Source: Sarcocystis neurona (lineage: Eukaryota; Apicomplexa; Conoidasida; Eucoccidiorida; Sarcocystidae). From it: a stretch of 64,000 nucleotides of DNA. Position numbers and translations under genes: made by a program. The DNA lies in assembly GCA_000727475.1 (NCBI GenBank), contig KL647289.1, positions 5,880,035 through 5,944,034 of the forward strand, in the 5' to 3' direction. Shown in pieces: positions 1 through 13,671 of this stretch (the stretch's first letter is position 1; each line of letters starts with the position of its first letter). Below the pieces are notes generated by a model. That model searched no databases and was not told the origin of the DNA. It saw only the letters and a program-made list of their open reading frames with translations.

Positions 1-1490
1 ATCCAAATGCACCCGATGGCATCGATCACCTCAACGCAACTCCCCGACTCCTTCAAGCCTGCAAGAAGTGTATCAGTTTCGTGCCAGACTGCGCTACGTG
101 TCAGCAGTCCACCGTGCATCGTTTCATTCTGTCAGTTGACCTGGGCCCCGGTAGCTGACCTCGCATGTCAGTGTCCTCAGAGCTGGTAGATACGCAGGTA
201 AGTGTGTGCGTCTTGGTAGCTGTCTACAATTATTTGCTTTATGTCTAGTGAGTGCGCGCGTTCTTACGTGCGGGTGTGAAACCCACGTGCGATCTTCACA
301 TATACATATATATATATATATATCGTTGTATGGATACACGTAAGCCCGTACGCAGGTGCACATGCGCAGCTTGTCATGGCCGTTCGTATGCTTGCAGAGA
401 GATGCACCTCTCTACCCTGTACGTCCTCTCCTACGCCTCGGAGTGCGAACTTATACGGATACTGCGCATCCCATCTGCTCGCACAGTTCCCTGGTGCATA
501 CGTTGGTATCCTGGATGTATTCAAATATATGTGTACATACGCATACTTGATGTCTAAATGTGTATCTTGGATGTATTCAGCATACACGTGTGTACATGTA
601 CAGATTCGCGATGTGAGACCTGCCTCACGTAAAGTTGAGGAACAGCAGTAAAGTAGAAAAGACGTGTGCTGATGTGATGCAAGAGAAAGCGTGCGAACAG
701 ATCGCTTAAGTACACGGAAGCGCGTAGTTTTGGCTACTGCTTCGCGGTCAAGTGCTCACTTGTCGTATACGCACATTTGCACTCGTATGCACAGGTGAGT
801 TTTGGCGCGGAATCTGAGTTGTTGTATTTTGTGTTCTCTTGCGTACCTACGCGGAACTGCGTGGACAGAAGGTAAATGAATTGTTCGGTACTCGTGTTGT
901 TCTCCATTCTTCCTCTTGTTCTCTTCAGATCCCTCTCTCCATACACATCTGGATTTGTAGAAGTCTCCAAGCAGGAGCTGTACTGTGTTTTAGCTCTCTG
1001 TTCAGGTACGTATGCGCCTACACACGGACGTACAGACGATTAAATGAGCGTACTTTGCAGTCATGTTGTTTTGCACGTCTGCTGCTGTCATCCGTCACTT
1101 CATGAAGAAGATCTCTAAGAAGGTTTAGACCTTCAAAAGAGCGAAGTTGCCCTTCAGAGACAACAAGACGACGTCTAGTGCAGTTACGTGGTTCCGTGCT
1201 GCGGTCATCCTGCTGTGGATGCTGTGCAGACTGACACTTGCCGCCTCAATAGCTGCGACTTAGTACTGTACGTCAACGCGGTTGATACGAAAACCTAGCG
1301 GTATCATTCTTGTGGCAGGTGCTGCCGTTACGACCCGCTGCCAACCTGGTATGACGCAGAGAAGCTGACATTGCTTACATTCGTGCACGGTAATATACAC
1401 GGGAAAGTCACTGGTTACTCCGTCATTACATGCCACTGTCAGCGCCACCATCGAATGATCAAATTAATGCTCGTCAACGATAACTGAACA
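1..1490. other. Intergenic DNA left of unit 1, no supported gene
   Basis: I see no convincing gene. Reading frames are short and overlap on both strands. The stretch 300-610 is microsatellite-like: an uninterrupted TA run at about 306-323, followed by a degenerate field of TACG/TGTA/CATA words. It resembles the fields at 4,240-4,340, 7,130-7,190 and 19,785-19,935. It may be the tail of a further array unit lying off the left edge, but I could not match it to 20-21.5 kb. Confidence 0.4.
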
Positions 1491-1914
1491 GTGAAACCAT
1501 CAGTACGTAAGAGGTCACTTGCACAGGCTGGCACAGACACCACTTCTCGACATCGACAACCTCCAGTGGTAGGTGTTGCTGGTTGTGAAAAGACAGCATG
1601 CGATGGGCCGCGCCAACAATGGCTAATGCTCTCGCACGTACATTTTAGCATTCTTCACGACAACGGAGAGTTCTCTTCCGTTACCACGTCCTTCACTCAC
1701 CCTCTTAAATACAGAAAAACGCGCTTTACGGACGAGTTTTACCTTCGAGAGGGGCTAATTAGTAAACTCTTGGAACCAGGAAGTTGTTCGGAGTTTGTCA
1801 CTTCCAGATGCGTAAAGGAGCACTTTATTGTTCACTGTGCTGTCTCCTTGGAATTCAAAAGAGTCTTCCGTCTAAAAGCACGGTGCCAAACACGTGCCTC
1901 TGAAGTTTGTCTAG

Positions 1915-3693
1915 AGGTGTAGCACGCCGGGGACAACGGTACGCCCTACGTCCACTGACGCGCGCCACCGATCTCAAGGGGCAAAAATACGCATTCGCAA
2001 ACGTCGTAAAAAGTGGTGGTCGCCAGTTGCGGTCGCGAGCGTCGCGCTTCTTTCCGTCACTTTACTTACGGTGTACTTGTGGGGGAAGCCCAGGGCTCCT
2101 GTTCCAGTGCAGCAGTCGCTGGTCCAAGGTGGGCCTGAGATAGGCTTTGTTGCAGAAATTCTTCCAAGCGCTGAAGAAGGCGGGAGCGCGCGTGCGCGTC
2201 CCATGGTGGAGCTTCCTCATCCGGGTGCCATCAGTCCCCTAGTAGTACCACCTACACCGTCAAATGCACATTTTGAACCCCCTTCGATTGAAGGTGGTCA
2301 TGCTGGACTGGCTTCTCTAGACGGGCTGTCCCTAGTCGTTAAGAAACTAGCAGAACCGACTTCCGCCGCCGTGCACGACCCACATGCAACGGAAAACACC
2401 GCTGTGGTCATTCCAGGAAACGCCGCATTTTCGATTGGTGGCGCGGGAGTCAACGGCGCGGTAGGAGCAGCTCTGCTGGAGCGGGCGAGCAGACACAATA
2501 TAAAGTACACCCCACTTGAATTTCGTGAAAGGTCTTCGCGTCTGCACCAGGAAGCCTACAAGGAGGCCCAGGCGCACACGAGAGGACGTTTGATAAGAAT
2601 GTCTACTAAGAAAGGCGTCCTCGGATGTCCCACGAAGCAAATATTTACCTTCGTCCCTAAAGCAAAACCTTCGTGGAGCCTTGACGCCGTCGGCTTCCGT
2701 GCAGGCGTTGTATTCCTGGACGAGTTAAAGTTGGAGTATGCTCTCTCTGGAAACCCCTTCAACCGCTTCCTACTGTACGTCGTACCTCCGAATGGAAGAG
2801 CAGAAGACGCAGACTTCTACCGAGCTTGTGAGGATGCCTCACGAAGTTGAGGTTATAATACTGGCAACCATTCGGCACCTGAGCGCAACCTCACCGCAGC
2901 ACATGTCTCGAGAGTGCTGGTCCGGCATTCGGGCGCACACACGCTACATCGTTGTGACCCTTCTCTGTACACCGCTGTGATCCTTCTCTGCATGTCAAGT
3001 TGCTTTTCACCAACGACAGCTCGTGCTGTTCCTCGTGGACTTCTGCATGTCACACTTGTGACACTGTCGTATTGTGGCTGTGTTCGTAGCCGTAGACGAG
3101 CGCGTACTGCTGATAAGAGATGCGAAAACACAAGCAGTCCGCTTACTTGCGTACTGTCTACCACACCACTGTCCCTAACATTACGTGAGGACTTCGTTTA
3201 GATGAAGGGAACTTTGCTTTGTAAAGTGCTAGCTTAAGACTGCGATCTGAAAGTGGATGAACTGCCTTGCAACCTTTTGTTCTGAAGTGTCATACTCACC
3301 CACGTTCTAATACAGATGCGTAGCTGCAGGTTCACTTGTTGTCACGCAGACCGCCAGACACTTCTGGACGCTCTATGTCTTGTGAAAGCATACAATTCCC
3401 AAAGCAGTGAAGGCGTGGTGACGCGTGTCCGACTGCCGCCATTTTGGATGGGAACGGCTGCGCAAGGGCGAAAGCCTCACCACATTGCAATGCACTGCTT
3501 GAACACCCTTCGGATCGCAGCAGAGCGGGGACTAACTGCAGGACTCACTATAGAATTACTTGATGACGAAGATTGTTCTTTTAAGCGTGCATCTAGAAAG
3601 CTCGAAGAACGCGCACTGCGTTCCTTGCGGATTCAGGGCGTGCAGCCCGGGAGCGAACGACGTACACCAACGTCGATTTCGCAGGCCGACTAA
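1915..3693 (+). CDS. Membrane-anchored divergent macro-domain protein, copy A (start codon lost)
   Basis: Two exons, about 1915-2827 and 3350-3693, separated by a 522-base intron. The donor is T/GTGAGG and the acceptor is ACGCAG/AC. Both, and the phase-1 join, are the same in copy B at 21,961. The joined frame is open for about 418 codons. It has a basic stretch, a membrane segment ending in VTVYLWG-type residues, a proline/acidic linker, and then a macro-domain-like fold: a GGAGVNGAVG glycine loop, VVPPNG, FYRAYRQTL after the splice, LPPFWMG, and LTIELLDDED near the end. The position of the ATG used by copy B reads AGG here (1915-1917) and the codon before it is TAG, so the normal start is gone. 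The next in-frame ATG (2203) lies after the membrane segment and would give a soluble form. It is either recently inactivated, started from an unseen upstream exon, or expressed as a shorter protein. Confidence 0.6.
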
Positions 3694-6600
3694 GCAGGTC
3701 TCTACTAAGGTTTTACGTGCTTGACAAACACTACGCGCCACATCGGCTGCACAAAGGCTTGAGACCGAGGAGGTGAGCTGCCTCACGGTGACGACGTGCA
3801 GAACAGGAGACATGGGAGACGTGTCCGTGTGTGCGTGACAGAGATCCAGTGGCCTTGGAGTTGCGACTGGGAAGCGTACAACATTTTCAATGTATGACCT
3901 CCGGACAACGGAGGAGCTTCTTTTGTGAGTCAGTGCTGCGGAGTGTACAGCATTGCTCCGTCGTTACGTGTCATTGTCAGCGCCGGCGTCGAATGAGGGA
4001 TGTCGCTCTCGTCAACAACAACTTAACAGTGGGCTTCTCCGTCACGTTCACCACAACCAGGTACAGCGCTAGGCTTTACGACATGCGATTCTACCTACAC
4101 TCGTCACATCGGATATTCCATCTGGGAAGCGTACTCGTACGTACAGGTGAAACTGCTGTTGCGACTGCGGAGCTTGATTGTGGACCATGCCTGCAGAGTA
4201 AGCTCCTCACCACCTTCGTCACAAGCGTCGTACTAAGCGCGCTTATGTGCACATACGTACACATACGTACAAGCACACATACGTGCATGCACAAACACGT
4301 ATGTACATACATACACATACACAGATGTATACGCGTGTGTGATCGAGCGCGTGTACTGGGACAAACATTGGCACGCATAGTGTACGTTCATGTGAGGGCA
4401 CCATTCTACACCATCACCCGCAGTGTGCAGGGCTGCAAATGCGTTTTCGTACTATCAACGCAGACACGGTCTGCCTCAAGTGTTAAATGCATTTCCTTTT
4501 GTGTTTTAGTAAGATTGTAGTCCTGAATATTTTGGCATATAAGGATATCGCCCACAGAGCAGCTGACACTGTTACGGGGAGCCGACTGTATGCATATATA
4601 TGGTGTCGGTAGCACCGTACGTCCGAAGAGTGAAGGCTAGCCAAGGGGTTGCCCCGGTGCTCTGCCATCACTGCAGGGGCGTGCAGTGTTTTAGGGACGT
4701 GCAAACAACTGGTACATATATATCCATATGTATCTCTGTGCGTATATATATCTGTGCCATACACTAGAAGACGTCGAAGCCCAGCAACACCTTGCAACTG
4801 ACAATCCATAATTTCATACCTAAGGTATGCGCAGTTGCTACGTAGTGTTCGCCCCGTGTTTACATAATTCAGAGACTTTTATAACTGCGTGTAGTATGGT
4901 GTTGCCACATAAATGGCAGCAGGCAGTATGCAAAAACAGAGCGATGGTATGCTCTCCATCGATGAAAATATAAATATATGTTTGTACACGTATATAAGTT
5001 TATCTCTCTTGTGGGTCGCCGACAGGTCACGTTAATCTGCGGAGGCAACGCGGAGACTTTTCAAGCCATTTCTTCGCTTGAAAGAACTAGGAAGGGGAAA
5101 GAGTATGTTAGAGAAGCAAAGCCGCGGCACAGCTGCTCGATAATGCCGCAGACACCTGCTAGTTATTAGAAGGCCTGCCATCGTCCATAGGTACTTGAAG
5201 CTCGCTGTTTTGCGTGTTTCATACGTTTCCGGTCTGTATCCTGCTGTTCTTCTTTTCTTGTGTCCACCTTAAGAAGGAAAGGTGGCCGTACAAAAGGCGA
5301 AGAAGATGTTTCAGAAAAGGGAGTCATCAAAACACGCAGCTGGCAGCAGCTGCAATATCAGCACCGACGACTTGCCCGGCAGCGACCTCGCAGCCGACAC
5401 AGGGACCCGAGAAAGAGAGAGAATTAGAATATTGTAGAGCGCGACGTTGGAAGGACTTACTCTTGTACGAGGCAGCAAGGATAGAAGTGCTCTGGTGGCG
5501 ACAGGACGAATATTCATTCTGATTGGTGACCCGACGCAAAGGCACGTGGCACTGCAGAAGGGGTAAACGGTTTAAGATGGAGGGCACGCGAGGCTGTGTG
5601 AGTGCGCCCGCATTCTATGAATAGCTACGGTCAAAATCTAGCTTTGTACAGCGAATCACGCAAGTCTCCCGCTTGCGCGAGGTGGAGTTCAGAGCAAAAT
5701 AATGTGTAAAACGACACCAGCAACAGAGGCAAACAAGTTGCAGCAGTTGCTTCGATAGCGGGAGCTGTTCGGTCATGATCAATATGACACACGGAACGTT
5801 GCGTTCACCGAAGATGTATTAACTTATTTCCGTTAACCATGCGGGAAGAAGAGAAGTGATAAACTCTATGACTTTTGGGTAAGAAAAGAAGCTTTTAAAC
5901 GGAGTTTTCGGTGGGCTGCCCATGTACGCGCTTTGTGAAAATACGCACCATTCTTTGTATGCACATCGCGGAACGCTATTTTCGCGTCTTAAAGTATTTT
6001 AGAGACATGGCGGCTGTAAAAGCAGAAGAAACCAATTAAAAGGACTCACTGGTATCAGCTCGTTGTGCACCGCGTAGGTAGCCAGCACATCTTGACTGTA
6101 AATACAGAAGAAACCAATGGAAAGCATTTACTGGTATCAGCTCTTTCTGCATGCCCAGGTAGCAGCATCCTGAGGCAGAGTCTGACGCTGTCAGGAACTC
6201 CAGCGGACGCAGTTAGCAACTCATTTGGTGCACACATTGTTTGGGACGCCGTCTGTCCCGGCTGTGTACGAGCTGCATCGATTTGTTCACACAATGGCTG
6301 TGCAGGTCTGCAGGAAGGCAGCAGCAACTCAATGCGCCACCAGTGTTTTGTTCGTCATTTCCCTCAGTATCGCCTTAGGCAGGACACACCTCGAGATTAC
6401 AGTGACTGACACGTGAGCCACGTTGGTGTTAACCAGTTGCTGTCGTTGTTTTGTAGGGAGGACGGCTGTTTCATTTCAGACTCACGGCCAAAAGGAAGCA
6501 CCGAGGCGAATAAAAGCTCTGACGGAGCACCAGGAGAGCGGTTTCGCAGATAGTGTCGAGGCGCACTCGTCAGTCCTTGCGCCACAGGCCTAGAAGCTGG

Positions 6601-7560
6601 CGGCCAGGGAAGTGGCGGGGGTAAATTAAACGCATACCTCAAACGGGAAGGTGGGAGCATTTTTAACGCAGACGGCGAAACGAGTGAAAGAGTCATGTCT
6701 GCGGTGGTCGTAGGTTGGAAGCGGCGACTCCTCGACAGCGCGGAGGTATCATGCCCTAAACCAGAAAAGCGCAGGCGCAAGTAATAAGAGTACCGCGACA
6801 GTCGAAGTAGTTCTCGTTGTCTTCTGGTAAACTGAGCTTAAAGAGGCACACAAATTTGTGCGTGGTAGCATCTGTGTGCGTATGTGTTAGACGTGGGAGG
6901 TGACACCGGTGCAGGTGCATCCCGTGGAAAACAAGATGCACAGTGCGCGAGCACCGTGTGTTATGAGGCCATATCAAGGCCGTATCGTAAAAAGTAACGT
7001 CGCGACGTTGCCCGCCTGTTATCTTTCTGTGGCACACCGTCAAGACGCAGAGCCCCTTCGTGCTCAAACCCGGAGACGTGCGTACATCTCGAAGGCGAGG
7101 AACGCCACGCATGGATGTAAATAGGTACGTAGATATACATATGCATATACGTATGTATATATATATATATATGTATATACTTGCACGTGCGCACCGGGTG
7201 CGTACACGAATGTGTCCTTACATGCGGAAACAGTAAGCGTGTGGGCGAATAATGTTACTCGGCAGTGGGCTTTACACGGCTGTTACCTCCACTCAAATTA
7301 TTTGGTCAGCCTCGAGCATGTGCCACCGGCCTCTGCAGGCGTGCACAGCAAAGTAGAAAAGGTGGAAGGAGTTGTTGAATGACAGCGCAATGAACTGTAT
7401 CGGCCTTCTGACACCTTCGAGTTTGCATCCATGGCAGTCAACGTAGTCTCAGTAAGTGTGCACTTTCTCTTGACGGGCGATACGGTTAACTACTGCTCCC
7501 ACTGAACATATCCTCCCACGCAGTGAGAATGATCAGCTTTCGTCGCACGTTCGGAGCATT
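3694..7560. other. Intergenic and decayed DNA between macro copy A and unit-1 remnants
   Basis: Up to about 3,990 this matches the sequence after macro copy B (about 23,760-24,000). After that unit 1 lacks the material found at 24.4-29.3 kb in unit 2. Microsatellite-like fields occur at 4,240-4,340, 4,700-4,760 and 7,130-7,190. About 3,965-4,030 resembles 1,435-1,490 (shared words around TCAGCGCC and CGAATGA), a local repeat. A frame at about 5,214-5,522 begins with a hydrophobic then basic stretch but starts on GTG and has no matching copy, so I do not call it a gene. Confidence 0.4.
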
Positions 7561-7783
7561 TCAGCTAGCAGGCAACTCCTCAGTATCTTCACCAGTTCTG
7601 TATTTCGATTACTTTTAATCGCCCCAACATCGAAGCGCGTCTAGACGGATTTTCCTCTGGGAGGCCCAGAGGCCTCAGCTAGCAGGCAACTCCACGGCAT
7701 CTTCACCAGTTCTGTATTTCGATTATTTTTAATCGCCCCAATGTCGAAGCGCGTCTAGATGGATTTTCCTTTGGGAGGCCCAG
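7561..7783. repeat. Two-copy tandem repeat, unit about 114 bp
   Basis: Copy 1 runs 7561-7674 and copy 2 runs 7675 to about 7783. They differ by only a few substitutions (for example the third base after the CTAGA shared by both). It sits in the decayed unit-1 DNA where unit 2 holds a minus-strand ORF. Confidence 0.85.
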
Positions 7784-8039
7784 TTCCACCATTCAAATGG
7801 CAGGGTTCCTCTTTTTGTTCAGCGATGAACCCGTTCCAAAGTCCCGGCGGAGATAGGCGTTTTCTTATGCGGTGTGGTGATGCTCTTCTATTTTCAGATA
7901 ACGAGAATCAACGTCCTGTAAAATTGAACAGGTGTTTCAGACACCACTTTCACTCACAACCAGCAATCCTGTCAGCGTCGTACGCTTTCTCGCAAATATC
8001 ACCGTTACAAACCGTTTAGTGCTTTACTAGCGGGGACTG

Positions 8040-11000
8040 CCGAGTGCCGCGTCGATGAGTCGCGTGTGAATTCGCAGAGAATCGAGGCCCGCGAGTACAA
8101 CTGCGTGTCATCCCTTCTTCTAGTCGTTGGCGTAAGATTGTTATACAAAGCTTGTTGAATATTGTCGTGTCCATTCGGCGTTTGTTGAAAACCGTTATAC
8201 CACCGCAGTGCAGGGGCTGACATGCCACAACCCTCTCCGTGAGCAACGCTGTCAACGCAGCCTCTCTCTAGCTGTGCTGTTGGCATGCTCTCAGCACAGT
8301 ACAGTGGCTGCTCGCAGCCAGTGTTTTGACACCGTTCTCTACAATGCCATGTCAGGCTTCAGAAAGCGCATCCGGTACGATACGCTGCAAAGCACCAGGC
8401 AATGACACAGTCACTGGTGCAGCTTGTCATCTAGCATCCGTCCATGGTGATATCGCTGTGTTTAGCGCCTACAATTACATACGTTTGAAAAAGATCTTTC
8501 CTGTTTCTGTTTCTACTGGAAGACTGCTGAAACTCTATTGTCCTGCTCTTCAAGCTGCGCCGGATTCGCCCCATCAGTGACGCCTATATCCACGTGATAT
8601 GATTCGCATGCTCTCATCGTACCGTACTATAGCAAGTCCACTGCACCACGTGTTTTTGTTTTGCGTCGAAGCCTGCTCGCAGTTCTACCCCAGAAGGCGG
8701 GCGATTCCTCCGCATGACATCTCTTCGCATCCTAGATCAAAAGAGCAAGACACAAGTAAATAAGGCTTCGCGCAGACAACCTGGCACACCAAAAACGATT
8801 GCCAGTGTGTGAGCTGCACACGCTTTTCCGTACGATCAAATACGGTGACGCAGGCTCAAAATTTCCTGCCAGAAACATCTCTGACGTGTTTGCTGCCCAC
8901 AGTGAACACTCGCAGTGAATGGTACCGGTCAGTTGAACGTCAACTACACATAATCCTTGTGGAACATAACTTTGGCAGCGTGCGCCCGTGGCGGGCTTGA
9001 CTAGTGGCTCTTAGTTTTTGAAGGTGAGCGCCATTTTGGAGGCAGGGCCGTCAGTTTTGCTTTGTAATATTTCACTTCTGTTGCACCGGATTTCTCAGCT
9101 GGACGACGAATGCGGTCAAAAAGTACGTCTCAGTGGCGCTTGTTGTCTTGGAGGCACTCTGCGGAATAAAACCGGTAGTAGAACATTCGCCCAGTTGCCT
9201 TTAACCGTAGAAAGCGATAGACTCCTTTTCACACTCGACTCCAGGGGAACAACTCTGACTGTTTGTCACACAGTATGAAAGTAGTGACATGAGGCTTTAC
9301 GAGACGAATTCAAACCACAAGGCAAACTGGAAGTACATTTTCCAGCGAGTACCTTTCAAACATCGAATATATTTTCATTATTTCGCAATCAAGCCGGGTG
9401 AATGTGCTTCACTGATGCAAGTCTCATTGAGTTCCGCGGATCTATCTGTGTGTCGACGTAGCAGCGTCACGTCAAACAGGCAAAGCGTGCTTGCTAGTCT
9501 CTCTACGTTCTGACATTGCTGCAGCGTAAAAGTGGAGCTGTGGGCCGCTCGTTCGCATATATTTCCATCCTTTTACACTGGTGGCGACAGCGCAACAGTG
9601 ATAAGAGTCGCATCAGCAGCGGACGCCGGATAGGCGTTAGAAACCCGGCGGCCGTCTCTCCTGCCCACGGGCGCCTGCGTCCGGCTGGGCTGTATGAGCG
9701 GAAGCAGACCACGCAGTCGTTCCTTCAATCTGATCCTGTAGTTCTTGCGGCACAATAGGCTCAGACAGAAGTGTGTACGCTTCTGTGCTCCAGTGCAATA
9801 GTACGCGCTGAGAAAACTATATCACTGTTGCAGTACCGCGTTCACACAACGGATTTTCGAATCAAAATTTAAGCTGCTCGTCTCGATGAAACGGCCATGC
9901 CTGTACAGCCACCCAGTCCGCAGAAATGTACTTTGTGAATTGCAACCGTGGTCAGAAGAGCAGAGAGTTGGTCGAATTTCCCCTTCTATCCATCCCGGAT
10001 ATGAACGCGGTGTCGCCGTATTAAGTCGGCCAGCAGAGAAGCATTGGAGGATGGTAACATCTTTGAACCTCTGCGATAGTCCCAGTGGACAAGGCACTAC
10101 TCGTGCACACGAGACGATACTGCACGCTTCACTTCACCATGGAACATCTCGTAGAGCTCTTTGGCTCCACTACTGCCGAACGCTGTCGGCGCCGAAGAGC
10201 AAGAGCGTCAGCGTGAGGAATCCCTCTTTGTAACCGATGGGCACTGTAGAAGCACCGTGCGACAAAAGCGAAAGGAGACACGCCGTGAACCTCTGCAACC
10301 GTGCCTAACGGTCCTTAACGGACACACAACAGAGTGGGGGGGGCAACACATTGGCGATGTCAAACTTTACAGCTCGCACCACACACCTGAAAGTGCGTAC
10401 GCCACAGCGCATACCTTGTGCTGTATGCTACTGTCCCGGATCAGGTGCGGCCCCTGCTATGTTCATGGTTTTCGACGCAAGCAGCGACAGTTGTATGTAC
10501 TCAAAGTGTTACGTGAACCGTAGCCAGGTTTGCTTTCCAGTAGAAATAGATTCTGTACGCCTATTTCTAGATGTTGAGCCGTCTCAGGTGCACGGAAGCG
10601 TAATAGACATCTCGAGCCGCAGGCGAAATTCTAGGTACACGCATTCATTACCTGATGTCTGGGCGCACTATTAGTCTCGGTTGAAGATGCGTCAGCCCGC
10701 ATTTCAGCACCTCTCCAGATCGGTAGCGTTTACACTCACGCCTCCATTCACAGACAGCCTACGACAACAGACTGCCACACTGGCTGTACGTGCGGAAATA
10801 CAGGCAACTGTTTCACCTTGTGGAGCCTTCGAACACTGGTCATTTTTACAAGGACGCAGGCGACATTCCTGGGCAACGCATTCACCAGAGGTCTCAGCTG
10901 CGTCACAAGCAAGCAGAAAATGTCAGCTGATTCAACAATGGCAGGACTCTTCAAAACGACGGCCTCATGCGTACGCTGCATCTCAAGACAAGGCCGTGCG

Positions 11001-11470
11001 TCGACTGTCCAACGAACCTCAAAAAGTGCCCGCATTCAACAACTGTGTATCCAGTCCACACACGAGCGAGATTACCTACGAGATATTGCTTGAAGCTGTT
11101 CTCCGTTGGTGCTTTACCCGTCCACGTATGTTCATGAAAATCCCCTATTTCTACCAAAACGGCACTACCGCTGGAATCTAACGATGTCGTTCATTTCCTT
11201 ATACGGCTCCCGTACCAGATCTGCAGGACGGTTTCGGTGGTTCTTTCCGCATTTCCGCACAAATTTTCTGCAGTGTCCTTCCTGCAGCTTATTATGCAAA
11301 TTCTCCACACCCAGAGGCCACCATCACGCAAGATCAAAGCAAGGGCACACGTTCCAGGAACTGGCCAGACTCCTGACGCGTACTCCTGTGTATACGGTTT
11401 GAGAATAGACTTCTTAGATAGCTCTAATACGAAAGTCATTATCAACCTCCGAAAGTTCCCATATACCTAG
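8040..11470 (+). pseudogene. Decayed block of unit 1 matching 29,820-33,230
   Basis: This block lines up in order with 29,820-33,230 of unit 2. Several fragments keep the same reading frame in both copies although each copy has stops. One is a segment after a shared acceptor (TGCTGCAG at 9,517-9,524 and 31,299-31,306). Another is a cysteine-rich fragment at about 10,350-10,610 with a CPGSGA motif also seen at 32,220. The minus strand at 8,174 starts with the same first residues (MDT) as the ORF at 29,960, but the strong donor there (GTGAGT) is changed to GC here. I do not recognise the ancestral proteins. Paired cysteines and asparagine-glycosylation-like sites suggest extracellular domains, which is inference. 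Confidence 0.5.
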
Positions 11471-11504
11471 TCCCACCTGAATTCTACGTGTTTCTTGTGA
11501 TAGT

Positions 11505-13630
11505 CGCCTACACGATCTGTTTCAGGAAACCACCTCTGCTGCCTGACCTGCCTTTGCTGACCTCCCACGCCTCCTGCAGCTGACGCGTCTATTCTACGAT
11601 GCGCGGCGACTGATGCGGCGCAGCACGCAGCGAAGCCCGGTGGCCGGCCAGTACTTCTGCGACGGCTGCCAGGGAAATTCAATGAAATGTCTATGCGATG
11701 TACAAAAGGTGTTGACTCACGTGTGCCACACGCTGACCAAGGTTGCGTAGTCTTTGCAGCGCAACTTGTCCAGCAGGTGACACCAGAGGCATCGACGCTA
11801 TAGCTCTACTTTGATCGATACACGATTTTCCAGGTAGCGTCGTTTTGCTGTCTGGTTCCCAAAAACCGCCGCAGACCGAGCCGCTTCGACACTGACAGCT
11901 TTGAGCAAACAGAATCACATCCCTCCGTCCCTTGTTCTAGCGACTGTTCTGGCGGTGCTATAGCTTCCTACCACACTCCTATTTTCGCCGCCGAAACAAA
12001 TCTATCTAGGTCCCCCCCAGCGCGGCTCAAGGATTGCGCTGTCGACAGAACGGAGCAGGCTCCTCAAACCCCAATGTTGCTATTCCTGTTAACTAATCAA
12101 GCCTGCAGCGTAGACACGGATTCTCTCCAGCTTCGTTGATTCGCTCGTCACCTGCTGAATCTTGCGATTTACTTCAACAATGGCTTTTTCTAAAGACTCT
12201 ACCTCTTCAGGCACTGGAGGGAACTGCTGTATCTCGCGGGGAGGGAAGACACCCGCAGCAGCACTTGGAACAATATTTGCGTCTGTGTCTGTCGCACTGG
12301 AAGAAGACGGTACGCCAGGCTGTCCACAGAGGCCGCCATCTCTGCTGTCTGCACCACAGCAAGCCGTGGATGAAGACAGAGTCGACCTCTCGTGTTCACC
12401 CGTCGCCGTCGTTCAACGACTGGCGGAAACATTTCCTGCATCCAGTGCTCTTGCAGAGGTGCTTGCTCCGCTTTGCGCGGCACCGTAAAAAATCTCTCCT
12501 GTGTTATTAGGTCCCCTACACTTCGATGTGAAAAGGATCCGAGCAGTGGTGCCAAACAAGTCGCGACGCGCTGAGGACAGAAAGCTCGTATTCGATTCAA
12601 CTGCGGCACTGAGCGTCGCGGACACGGCCGCAGAGTCCTGCGCACTCTTGCCTGCTGTAACAATACTACCATATCCTTGCGGTGGATTATCGCTGCTGCT
12701 CGTTGCGGCCTGTCTACCGTCAACTCACAAGGTTGCGAACAAGCGTGCACGCCTCTTGAAACGGCGCTACTATCTCCTTGCGGTGTCCACTGGCAACCCT
12801 GAACGTTGCAGACGAGGCCGCAGAAGACGGCAAGCCATTGCCTGTTGAAACGACGCTACTATTACCTTGGGGGTATTATCGCTACTGCTCGTTGCGGCCT
12901 GTTAACCGGAAACCCACGTTGCCGCAGAGGCGAGCAGAGCCCGCCATCTTGTCTGCTTCAACACCATGCGCTGGAACAAAACACGAAGAGCGTAAACCTG
13001 AAGCGGTGGTGTCAAGGGGTGTTAATACGTGACTTTGACCCAACTACAGAAGAATGCAGGGAAGCCGGGGGCGCGCCATCACCCGCTGTTGTCACTGTTC
13101 CGCTAACAACGGATTCCCACCGCATCCCTACGACAGAAGAAGAGTTGCTACCAGCTGATCCGACAAGACATCCACCTGCTGACGAAGGACCTGGAGTAAA
13201 GGCACCTTGTGCAGTGACAGGTAGAGTCGAAGGACCCACGGTAGAGCCCGTTGCGATGCCGCTGCTGCTTCCGAATCAGGCGCTCGCTGACGATTCTCTC
13301 CTTCACGGATTCCTTGGAGTATATGCGAACTTTTCTAAGCTGACGGATGCAGGTCGCCGAAACCGTCCACGCAAAAAAACGCGGACACTCTGCCGTCTGT
13401 GCTGTTGGTGCGGAACAAGACCGCCTGCTCGAATTGTTGTCCGAACTTGAAGAGACTATTCCTCTTCCGCTTGCAGCAGGAGTTGCCCTGGCGCTGCTGT
13501 CCCCGTTAGGGACGCTACCACGCACGTGAGGACATGCAAACTGACACCCCGCATCGCCTTCTCCAGAAATAGTGGCAAACAACCCCGCTCTCCCCAGCAC
13601 TGCGCTTTCCGTCCCGAAGAGGGACGACAC
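11505..13630 (-). pseudogene. Nsp1/Nup62-type nucleoporin pseudogene (copy A)
   Basis: This is a broken relative of the intact nucleoporin at 33,255-35,360 on the same strand. The initiator is GTG at 13,628-13,630 where copy B has ATG, followed by the same SSLFGT opening. Recognisable islands follow in shifting frames, for example an FGTTAR segment and a QSGASTSAR segment near 12,500. The C-terminal end near 11,540 is out of frame and full of changes. Several frameshifts and stops separate the islands, so no full-length protein is possible. It belongs to unit 1 of the tandem array and shows that the nucleoporin was once duplicated with the block. A 566-base gap lies just upstream of the lost start. 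Confidence 0.85.
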
Positions 13631-13671
13631 AGCGATATGCAGGAGGATTTGGAAGAAGGCAGGTGAATGCA

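Noticed and set aside
5214..5522. 102-codon plus-strand frame with a hydrophobic start
   Set aside because: Starts on GTG, has no matching copy in other units, and minus-strand frames overlap it; not enough support for a gene.
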